Source: Distichodus sexfasciatus (Eukaryota; Chordata; Actinopteri; Characiformes; Distichodontidae). From it: a stretch of DNA of 64,000 nt. This document shows positions 37,201 to 49,200 of the stretch, in pieces (the stretch's first letter is position 1; each line of letters opens with the position of its first letter). The notes beneath the pieces are model-generated. The model had not been told where the DNA came from and did not search any database. It worked only from the letters and a program-made list of their open reading frames with translations. Location of the stretch: the NCBI GenBank assembly GCA_032718565.1, contig JAVGVS010000042.1, forward strand, positions 701,501-765,500. The letters are read 5' to 3'. The position numbers were made by a program, and so were the translations under genes.

Positions 37201-40200
37201 GTTATTATTCAGCATTTCTTTATTCAGATTCAATTTTTATCGCGTTGATATATAAATTATTTTAGAAAGACATTATCAGTTTTAAAGAACTTCCTTAATT
37301 CATTCTTTAATAATGTTCCAAGTGGATGTTAATTAGAGGAGAGGCCTCAAAAATCTGGAACAGATTAAAAAAGGTAACGTTTTAGCTCAGAATGAAGAAT
37401 AAATTGATTGTGCAAGTTGACTGGTTTTCTTTCTCTATGTGCACTACTAACCGTATACATGGTCTTACCCATCCCACTGACTGGGTTGGACTTGCAAGCC
37501 TTCACTAATCACATTTCTCTGCTCTTTCCCAAAGCTGATCGCTTCAGACGGGGTTCAGGAGAGCTCTCCAGTGACCGTTAATATTACGGTGATCGATGCG
37601 AACGACAACACGCCCACCTTTCCCAATGTTTCCTACAGCATCAACGTTTACACAGACATGCAGCCTGGGGAAACAGTATCACGGGTAATCAATAACCTTC
37701 TTACTGTCTGAGCAAGCGGCCTGACTTGCTTTGCATAACAGAATTAGAAGCCTCATTTATGAAGGCCGGATAATCGAATCGAGTAATCGAGTTTTGTTCT
37801 GCACTTTCCTTAGAAGTCCAAGCAAGAACGGATCGACAAGTGAAAAACAAACACAAACTTTAAGCCCTAATCTCCGCTTAAAATTATATATCTGAGTCAT
37901 GCTGGTTTTACATTTTATACATTTCAAAAGCTGGCACTTCTCAATGTACAAATCATGCTTAAAAAGTTTCACATCAGTAATTTCAATAATGTCTGTAATA
38001 ATATCATCTAGGTAGCCCATCATATTTTCCCCAAGACAAATTAATTGCCCAGAGAATCTTAATATTGTCCTGCCTTAATTAATCTGAACAAACATGTCGG
38101 AAGAAATTGAATGTGGATCTGTGATTTGAAGGTCATATAAAATGGGCGTACCTGCCAAAAACTAACAGAGGCAATCTGCTTTCAGCTGACAGCGGCGGAT
38201 GCTGACGAGGGTCCCAACGGGTTGATAAGCTACAGCATCCTGGCAGGGGCTCAGGGACACTTCAGCATCAATAACTATACAGGACTGATCACCGTGGTGC
38301 CCGGCGTCAACCTGACTGTGGGACGTTCTTATGCCCTTACTGTCCGGGCTGCGGACAATGCCATACCTGCACAGAGAAGGTAAATCACCTCCTCTTTGAA
38401 TCAATACAGTAATTGAAAGAGGGTCAGATATAGCTTCGGAAATATCCCCAGAAACAGCACGCCAAGATTGTCCCCTGCCCTCGAGTGTCTGACACATGAA
38501 GGAGCCCGGAAATGAGAGGTTGTTGTCTCTAATTGTGGCTACCCTCCCCTCTTATCCAATTCACTTCGGCTTGACCAGCAGCCTGTGGTGTGATATCTCC
38601 AGGATCAATACAGCACCAAAGCTGAAATAGAACCTGAGTGGGAATCCTTCAGGAAATGCTTCATTTCACAACACCAGTGTCAGCGAAGATCAGATTTGAA
38701 CTGGTGGCAGGACTCAGCAGGGGTCGAGGTCACTCAGCAGGGTATTTCCTCTGGAAATCCAATTTAAGCACACCCATCACTATTTAAGAATAAAAGCAGG
38801 GGGTATCCTTTAACTCGTCTCACATCATGAGGCGAGGTTGTTGTCAGTGTTATTGTAAATCAAGACATTTCTATGTCTTACCCTGGATTTTTCCAACCGT
38901 GAACATAGGCTAGCTCTGAGAAGCTCCGAATGTTCATAAAATTGACTCAAGGTACAAACAGGTTTCCAATGACTGAGAATCATGGAGAGTTAAATGGAAT
39001 AACGTAGATCACCTGAGTAAAAAGAAATGAAAAGAAGTAATGGTCTTAGACACTGGGGAAAGGCAGTGAGTGTGTAATTATTTGGGCTTTCCAGATGTTG
39101 CCTTAATGGGCACTGTAATCATGACTGACTTTTCTAGTTACAGTTTGAAACATCTTACTGTATGAGGACAGATTTGATGTCACTTTATATCCCAGTTTTT
39201 CTGGCATATATATTTGTCCCCCCAGTGTGAAGCTTCCTTATCATAGCTGATTGATCAGACTACATCTCTATCCTGCTTCTCGTTACTCGCGTCTTACTAC
39301 AATGAGTGATTATTCGCCTAAACTACACTTGCAAAACTAAACAACATCAATCACTGGAGTAGTCCGGTTTTAGTTTTGGTCTCTCCCAGCAAGATGATCC
39401 GAGCGTCGATCCAGATGCATGAGAACTGTTTGGTGTGATTACAAGTACAACTGATTTTTCATATTCTGTTGCCCACAATGAGTTCCATTTCCATAATTAG
39501 AGGGACTGTCCTCCCTGAAGCAACTTGGTGTCAAGTTATTTTAGGCTCTTCTGGGATTGGATCCCCATTCTTGTGGTTATCTGTAGCAGATAACAGAAAT
39601 CCACCGATCGATAAAGCAGTGATGCTGTCTTATGCGCTGTTGCAGGAGTTCCATCACCACCGTGTACATTGAGGTGTTGCCCCCCAATAACCAGAGCCCA
39701 CCACGTTTCCCCCAGCTTGTCTACAGTTCGGAGATCAGCGAAGCTATGAGGACTGGAGCTACACTCCTCAATCTACAGGTCAGCAATGTTGTTTTCAATC
39801 GTAATGTTTTAAAAACTTCACAATTGCTGTGACAGCTCTTTTTGAACACAGATTTAAGAGATTCCAAAAATTAGGGCCACATCCCAAATCTCACAGTACT
39901 GCCTAGTATAGCAGTAGGCACAATCAGGCTCTTCATCACAATTTCGCTTAATTAAAAGTGAAGTGAGTTAATACCAATAAAGTCATCAAGTCAATCATGA
40001 CAAACTAGGCTGTAGTTGTGGGTTGCATTAACCAGAATGTTAACCTAATTTTAAAAGCATACATTTGAATTTTATTTAGCTAACAATGGACATTTGGAAG
40101 GTAGTTTTGGAACAGTTAGTCGAAGTTTGTGTGTCTGGGGAACAACCCGTTACCAACAGGCTTTAGTCTGTGATGTCTATTTGCTCGGAGCATCTCTCTC

Positions 40201-43200
40201 ACAGAAAGCTTCCCATAGCTCATTTTAAGAGGTGACGCTCCCCTGTGGCTCCTGCTAAAATAATTCTCCTCCGCAATTACAGCAATAAGGAAAGCTATAA
40301 TTCATTTTGAATTACTGATCTTTTTGATCGACTACTAATGTTCATATAATTTCCAGTGTCTCGTCCTGCATCAAACGTTAGAATTTAAATTGAAAGAGCG
40401 TTCTTAATGCTGCAGTCTTACATTGATGTTACGTTTGTGAACCAATTACGTTTTTTTGCTAATGGTACAACCTTGCCGAGTATTTCTGGCAGTTGGGGTT
40501 TTCCCGTGGGAGCACAGCCATGCAGAATCTCAGCTGAGAAAGTAATTGAATTACTCTTACACCAAAGTGCTGTGTCTTTTGCAGGCAACAGACCGTGAAA
40601 GAGATCCCATTAGATACAGCATCCTGAGCGGCGATCCCGACTCCATCTTTGAGCTCGACCAAACGTAAGCTTCAAGAAACCTTTTTTGCTGTGCCGATTT
40701 GGCTAATACAGGTACTCCCAGAATTGCTATGGAGATACGTTCTGATGACCCAAACGCAGCTTGAAAATATTGTAAGTCGAGACATTGGGTTTTGAAACAC
40801 CAAAACACAGAAAAAATACCATACCATCATACCACATATGCTGCTATGTTTGCCTGCCACGTGAAAATATTTTGTATTTTTACTGTTGTCATCGTTAGAT
40901 CGAGGATAGTTGAACCATCGTAGCTCGAGGAACATCTGTATTAGCCTGCCGTCTTGCTCACTTTGGGGATTTATAGAAGATACTGCTTTCCATCAGTTGA
41001 TGCAATTGTCTTTTTAAAGACAACCAAAACTTATATAAACATATGGATTTTTCTTGGTAATTAACCACATGTGACCCGATCTGCCGTACTGAGTCGGAAG
41101 TCGGTGTTCTATTTATTTAGATACGGGCCGATTATGTTGACCAACATCAAAAATATCGATTTTTCTTTTTTGGTCTTATATGAAAGAAAAGGTCTTCAAA
41201 ATTAATCTGGTCTCCAAAAAAGAAAAATTGATATTTTTGTGATGTTTTTCAACATAATCGGCCCGTATCTAAATAAATAGAACGCCGACTTCCGACTCAT
41301 TACCGCAGATCGGGTCACATATTTTAATTCATTTTACAAAATGGTATTAGGAAATGAGACAACAGTGCTTTTGCATATTGCCATGTTTGCACATCCACAA
41401 AACAAATCCAGACTGTATTTAGCAACTGCACATGGAAAACTTAACTATGGTTCATAAAAGACTGTATTTAAACACACTCATAGTGTTAAGGTAATGTTTT
41501 GCAGTAGTTTGCTGTGAACCAGTATCCTTTTCATCCTTAAGGGCACTTAAAAAAACAAACTGACTTGGCTAATAAAAACTGTTAAAGCCAAGTGGAAGCG
41601 CCAATGGCCTGTTTTATAAGAATATACACCTGACTGAAATCATCAAAACTTCAGAGTTAGAAAGTCAGCCACAAGCCTTAAATATTTAGGGTATAGCTCA
41701 GCATGTGACAAATTAACCATAAACAGACAATTAGGCAAGTGTAGTACATGTTAAATAGATATTTTTTCATTTAAAGGTCCCCAAGTGTTAACACATTAAG
41801 AGGATGCCTTTTTAATTATTTAGTTGTCATGTGGCAAGCACTGAGCCAGAGTATTACTCTGATATGAAAAAGCTTCCTGACTGTCCATTATTTTTTTTAA
41901 TAATAAGCCTCTCATATTCTGGCAGGGTAGCGGAGTCTACCTCGGTCACTCCCGCCTTCCAAGCTTCTGGTCGCGCCTGCTCGCTGCAAACTATCAAAGG
42001 CAGGAAATTGCAAACATTATAAAATATGAATGAGGCTGTGGCATTACACCGTCTCCAATAAACAACGCATAGGCAATGAGAAAATGGCTCCCTCTTCACA
42101 TATCGTTTGTGGATACAGGAGACAGGGAAGATCTGCCCATTCAACAAAAGGGGCCAGCAGAAGAATCTCTAAACATATGCTCATGTGCAGACAGCTAATG
42201 TTCCCTCAGCAAAGACTGACGCAAGAGAGGCTCAAAAGAGGAGAGCATATGGGCTTGACAGTGATAGTTTTAAAAAACAAAACAATTATGCCGTTTTACA
42301 AGAATAAATTAAAGTGGAACCCGTGTCCTCTGACAGGTGTGGAAATGGTGTACACAGTCCCCAAACAGCAGAGGCAAACAAGAGGAAAGGCAATGCAGAT
42401 AGTCAAAAGCCGTCCAAATGAAAAAGCCTGGTAGCAATCCTTAAAACACTCTCTGTATGGGAACAAAGCTGTCAATACTTTTGTTACAAACTTGAGTCCC
42501 AAAAACATGATGAGGAAATGAATCTCTCTGTGGTGCTCAGAGTTCCACAGAACGGCTAGCGTTGTGGCGTTGGAACAGCACTGGCAACTGTCGCAGTGTC
42601 ATTTTTATGGCTGCAGGAACCAACAGTATTGAAGGGCATGCAGCTCATCACCGGACACCTTCCTCCGTGAGCCTAAGTGCCATTCAGTTGCAAGCATTTT
42701 GGAAACACCTCCAGGTGTTAAGAATTGACAGAGTTGCTCTCAAGAGTCAACTGCAGAAAGTGACTTCTTAGTTAATTTTCTGTTTAAAGAAAATAATGAT
42801 ATAATGATGAGAAAACCTGACAGACAAATATTTTAATGGAGATCTCAGTTTCCAACTGGAGATGCATTTTCAGAAGAAAATGCCAAGGTGATGGCTCACG
42901 TTTTGTGGCTGTGACTGAAAACTGGCTGAGCAGAAAGACTAAATGAATAAAATGCATCACAATGAATGCGGAAAGAACAAGGTATGATAAAAGCAAGAAA
43001 AAAACAAGTGCAGGTCAAGATGGTGCTCGTGAGGTATCAGAAGATAAGGGCTGATGTAGAAGTTTTGTTGTTGTCTACTGGCCGAGTAGAAAGACTTTGA
43101 TTAAAATCCAATGAAGTGAACGGTGAAAGAACGAATGATGATGAAAGTCAGAAAAAGACGAGTGTAGGTGGAAACAGATTGAGATGTGTGTTAAGTGAGG

Positions 43201-46200
43201 TGGCATAAGAACTGTGTTGACTGTCATGTGAAAACAGGGAAACTTTCAAGTCCCATTCGTAATGAGAGAAAGCGAATGGCTTCCTATGGGAAAAATAAAC
43301 AACGGAAAAAAGGATGAAAAAGACCAGTCACGGTTACTAATATGCGAAGAGGCCCATAAAGCTCTTGAATAAAGTCAAATTTGGTGGCTTAATGAAGAAT
43401 GGTGGCCACACAGTAAAATGTCAAAATTTTAGTTCCTATTGGACAAAAATGGGTGTAAAAATGGACAGAACTTGTGAACGAGTACACATATCAAAAACGT
43501 ATATGAACACCCGACACTGCTATAGGCCACACATTTTAGAGTTGGAATAACGTTTCTAGCACAAAAACTGTAGTGAAATAGCAGTGAGAAAAAGTGGGTG
43601 GAATAAAAATTGGATAACAATATGTGACTGCTCACCGCAATCACTTAATAAACATTTTTCCTTCACATGCTGCCATTAACCCTAACGCTAGATTTAGTAA
43701 GAAGACTTTCTTCTTCAGCTTAGCAGTGATTAGGAAACAATTTGCTCAAATTGACAACAGACTGAAAAGCCCACTGACTCTACGCATTATCTATGTAGAT
43801 CATAGTCTGTCATGTTCTCAAGCATTAACAGTATTAACAGTAAACTATGGGTCAGGCAACTTGAGGAGCCACTAAATAATATGGTTTATCAGGACCGACC
43901 CTTTATCTCACAATCTTGGCTAACGAGTTGCAGCAACGGCAATGGAGACTACGTTTTAACATGCACATACTTTTCTTTTAGGAAGTACAAATATGACGTG
44001 GTTGACCAAATAATTCTCCACGCTGTGTTCCCAGAAATCAAGGAATCAGTTCTTTTTGAAATTGCTCCTTTAAAATAGCCTGCCATTCATCACTTCAGCA
44101 ACCAGAGCCTAAATGACGTTCATTCAGGTTAATTCCGTGCAGGCCGTATCCAGCTGCTGGTTAGAATAATGCCAATGCCGAACGTTCATCTTTGCCAGTG
44201 ATCATTACCATTGATGTCTCATAATGAGAGGGAGAATCAGTGTGGGTGGGGGTGACAGATAACACTGTGTATGAATGGATTATACATATACATGAGGTTT
44301 CCAGGAGTCTTGAAGACGTCGGCTTGCGTCTGTTTGTTGCATGATGACAATGCTCGTCTGTCAGAACCAGGCCCCCACTCTTCTCCCAAGCTCTCAGTCT
44401 TTGTTTGAGAGTGCTGTCGACAAGGCGGGATTCTATTGTGTCACGTTTGCAAACTTCCAGTTTTATCTCTGTGCTAATTGAAATCCAAGAAATAATGCAC
44501 CGCTTGCTAGTCATTCCTCATTTGACTTGTCAAAAAAGTTTTCAAAATCAAACACCGAATGCAATCCCCATTTTGCCGTTTTGCATAATTTTGATTTAGA
44601 TTTTAATATGACTTTTTAAAAACAAATCTCTACAGAGCGCAAATCTATTTTTTTTAATGTTTCCTTTATATTTAACATTTCTCAACCCATATCTAATTTT
44701 CAACATCAATATTGCAATACTGTTTGAAGTTTAAGTTTTTATCTTTTTGCTCTGGCTGATACGCCTTGTCCTACCGCTGTTCAACTTAATCACTTTTGAC
44801 TCCAGATTTTTACTTTCTTAGTAATAGAGTTCTACAGATGTGTAGACAAATGTTGTGACTATGTTGGGGTGGTGGTGGTCTAGGTGTAGGATTCTTGCCT
44901 ACAGACAGAAAGCTAGTAGGTTGAAATCCAACGCTATCTGACCTCCAGCATTAGCAGCGTCCTTTAAACCTAAATTGCTTTACAGAGCAATTAAATTTAA
45001 ATTTTTTGCTCTTAAATTTAGAAAACTTTGAATAAGAACATCTAATAAATACTACAAATGTAAATGATATAGATAGAATAACCTCAAAACAGCTTTGGGA
45101 AAATCAGCCTGAATAAAAAAAACCTGTGGATGGCATTGTTAAAATTTCATTTGTGCAGCTGTTTGTGAATACCAGATAATTTTCCAGGAGGCATAAATGT
45201 ATCGCCAGCATGATCTGTAAGACTAGACCCTAAAAGAACCTTCTCCATCTAGCCGGAATGGGTTGGAATTGAATTTAGCATTGTACATAGCCGTGGGACA
45301 ACAACCATTATATTTTCAATTTCTCTTGGGTCTGGAAACGGTCTGATTTAGCTGTTCATAACAACAAATGGGGTTGGCCAAGAATCATATGAATGGGTAA
45401 TACATGGCCCGGGCGTTATATTGAGGGACAAATGAGTCTGTGGGTCCCATATTTGACAGAGTAATCCCATCTGAAAATAACTCTGTGCCTGTTCGTGCAG
45501 ACTCATCTCCTTTTTTTCTTCTGTTTCTGGCACACACCTTTTCACATATTGGCCAAGAGACATACAGAGTTTATTGCTTATTGTTTCCTGGAAGCGTAAG
45601 TACATATAGCAAGTTTTCTTGTGTTTCACTACATCTGATATTGGGTCTGCAGGTCTGGACAGTTGCTGCTGGCCAAAATGTTGGACAGAGAAGCCACTGA
45701 TCACTACATGTTGGTCGTCACCGCCTCTGATGGCAAGCCAGACGGGGTAAGTCTGAATTTGTTCCCTTTGTGGTTCACATTCTGGGTGATATCATTTTGC
45801 ATTTTTTCCCTTGTATTGGAAATGGATCTTTTTTAGGAAGTCATTTGCTTAGATCTGTACACTTCCCGAAAGTCAGTCACTGAAATAAGAGCAGAAACCA
45901 ACGCAGAACACACAGATTGGTCAGGTAAAGCTTCCGGTTCAATGTTTCTACTTTAAGGTCTACATTGTAGATATTTATTCTGGAAAGCTGAAATCCCAAA
46001 CTTTCATTTGCTTTATATATGTATATGACAGAAATGACCATAATTTATGAGAGAGTAACACCTGGCACAACTCGGCACTAGTGCTTGTTTTGTTTTCTTG
46101 CGGCCACGTTATTTCATTAATAAGACTTTGTGTCCATCGGCATGTTGATCTTAAAATGATGTTTAGTCAGGGGCATTGTTGGCACTTGGCAATTTTAAGG

Positions 46201-49200
46201 CAGCACAAAGCAATTTTGGCCAACAAAAGCCTAGTGAAAAGTCGCAGTATCATTTTAAGGGAGCAATATCAGTATAGTGTGTTTCTACATAAGCAGGTAT
46301 ACTCATCTTGTTACACACACACACACACACACACGAAAGATGATTGTGTATAGCAAGATACTTCAAAAGATATTTGTGATAATGGTTCATGAGCTTGTGT
46401 AGAACTGCCATAGATGATGTGCCTGAGAGGAGTGTAATCATAATAGTAATTCACCAAAGTACAAGTGCCTCTGCCTTTTACACCGAAGGGGAGAAGCCAC
46501 TCTGATTAGGTTATTTCATGTTACGGCATGTACTCAGATCATTAAAATAGAGCCCTGAGGCTGAAAAGCCAACTGAAGTTTAACAAAAAAAAAAGCATTT
46601 ATGGCATTCATCAGACGCTCCAAGTTAGAACACCTTCCATTTCCTGACTACAGAGACAGTCTGCCCATGTTATCTTGGGGTTAAGTGTCTTGCTCAGGGG
46701 CCCTAGTGGTTCTAGTCCTTGTAATTAGGATAGACGTGTATTTAAGCCTCTTGGTCCGTAGCCAAGTGTCCTACCACTAGGCCACCGCCACCACCACCTC
46801 TAACAGTCACCAGAACACTTGTCTACACATTTGTAGAACTCTGTACTAGGAATGTAAAAATCTTTTTACCTGACTCCTCTTCCTCCGAGTATCCCGCTAA
46901 GAGGTCCAAAATGATTGATCTGAATAGCGGTAGGACACGGTGTATCTCACCAAGGAGTGATTAGTTTGTGATGATGGAGAAAAATGAGAAGACAGAGTGG
47001 TGGATGGTTTTTTTCCCTCTGTCTATAACGAAGCTCATTCCAGCACTTCTATGTTCAGTGGGCACGACGGGCAAGCCACCCCACTAGATGTTAGGTAGCT
47101 TACATTTCCCACAGCTGTCATAATGCCACAGGGTTAAGATGTGGTCTTAAAAATAAAAGAATGAGTTCAGACACTGCTACTTGTTACAGGATAATACACA
47201 AAGCCCTGTATCAGGACTGAAAAAGCTGGATATTTTCCCTGGCTGGGATGGGGTGGGGGTTTGAAAGGGGTGGCTAGCCTTTTTAGGAAACTTCTTTAAT
47301 CCAAAAGTTCTCTTTTCTCACTTGCTGATTGTTGAAGCAGCTGCCTGAGAGAAGCTTTGTCCTTTCTGAGGCTCTGGAGACGAGCCGATCCACACCTTTT
47401 AGAGATGCTTTGGCGCTGACTGCACACTGATCTTCTGCAAATCACCTGTGCTGTACTAAAAGGTGAATTATTAGAAATGAGGGTCGTTTACACAGCTAGT
47501 TCATTTGGAGTGTTTGTTACGGACCCTGGTGTGCTTTGTTCTTTGGTTTGGTTCGTTTGGGCAGGTATGAACATAGCAATCGAACTGGATTACACAGCAA
47601 AACAAACTGGGCAAATGCAACACTGTAAGAATCTACTCAGTGACTCTGAACCAAGCAATTACACTAAAGTTCCGAAAAGGGGCCCAAAAAGGTACTGAGT
47701 TTCTTCTTCAGTAGTCAACCAGTATCAACCTATGGCTGCCAGCTAAAAGATGAAAATATGTGAATAATCTTTTCCTTATTTTCCTGCAAATTTACTGCGC
47801 TCCCAGACTACTGCTGCCTCAACTTACGACTGTGAATGTTTAGAGCGGTCGTGGCTGGAAAATTCTTTGAAATGCGGTGACCTTTCTTAAAGCGCTTGGT
47901 CATTAGCCAATTTAATAAACAGCCCTACCCTGGGCATTCAGTGAGAGAGAGAATTATGAATTGAGCACGTCCACGAGGCACCCCCGGCAATGCTCGAATA
48001 CTTGACCCCCCACTCCAAGGGAGATGACCAGGCAGGCAGAGGTGGGTGATTGCATCCACATATAACTTTCTTTGTGCCGACGGCCAGGACTTAAATGGAG
48101 AAAGAAAACGCCAATCCAACCCGCCACGGCTGCTTGATTCTTGATCTAAAGACAGCCTTCTTCTCCCAACTGGTTGTGGAGTTGAGCTCACAGTTGAGGT
48201 TTTGCTGTCTTCGCAAAGGAAAACTACAACCATACGGCTGTTCAGCTTATTAGACACTGTTGACAAACTGAAGAACAACGGCTTTGTTTCACGGCTTAGT
48301 GCAGCTTCACGCCTGCTGTACCCTAAGCCCTCCATTCATTTAATGCAAACTCAGCAGGCTTAATAGCTACAGCATAAAAAATTTACAATTCGTCTGTCAA
48401 GCTTTTAAACCTTTAGCAAAGAACCCCTAACTGCAATGAAAGGACATTAACTAATATATGGCATTTTCCTTTGCCCTCACCGATTAACTCGGATAGATGT
48501 GGTTTATGGCCGTGATGAGATTAGAAGCATTGTATAGTCTGTGTTGGAATGATGTAAGTAGAACACTCAAGTGTAGGTGGAGCTTAGAGGAAGAGGCAGT
48601 CTTACTGGAGAGGATGTACTGTATGTAGGATGACTCCTGGCAAATTCTGGTTTCCTGCAAAGATGAAGAAATAATGGGTTGGCTTGAAGGAAAGTTCCTT
48701 CATCCTTGGAGATACTGTGAGTGGGTATTGGCAACAATGAGGCTGATCAGTTCTGCTTGTGATTTATCATAAATTTGATTTCTCAAGTAAGTGTGCATCG
48801 TCCCATTGTGACTTGCAATGTCATGTTTGCACATGGTTCTCATTTTAGTAGTTTTAAGCTTTTACATTTTCATTCATGCCCTGGCTGCCGTAAAAGGGTA
48901 ACACTTTTAATTGTAGTTCCTGTTCATTTTTGGTTTTACAGATAAATTTGGTTTTAAAACCAGAAAAGCAATGTTGCAGCATGATGTTGCTGATGTAAAA
49001 GAATCATCCCAATAATAGGCATCAGAAATTACTGAGTTGGAATGTGGTGGTGGTGTAGAGAATGATACTCGCTTAAGGATTAAGAGATTCAAATTCAGTT
49101 CTATTCTACTGCAGTTGGACAGCATTGGGCCCTAAACCAAGTATGAAAAATGCTCTGGAAAAGAGCATCTACCAGTAATTGTAAAGTCAGGACTGTTGAG

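Larger units (their letters stand above)
33922..37534 (+). other. intron 9
   Basis: A 3.6-kb intron with the (TTA)n array (34211-34275), a (TG)n run near 34556-34572, an internally deleted SINE (35668-35847) and poly(A) near 36890. Nothing else was recognised. Confidence 0.75.
40665..45652 (+). other. intron 13
   Basis: A 5-kb intron with two MITE-like inverted repeats (40701-40946, 41069-41320) and a SINE family C copy (44867-45060). About 41330-44860 contains no recognised element. Confidence 0.7.

Noticed and set aside
37767..38040. Possible hAT fragment starting ATAATCGAATCGAGTAATCG
   Set aside because: Only the terminal motif is suggestive; no second end or duplication was found.
47925..48335. 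136-codon open frame on the minus strand in intron 14
   Set aside because: Low-complexity serine-rich translation without family features; no support as a gene.
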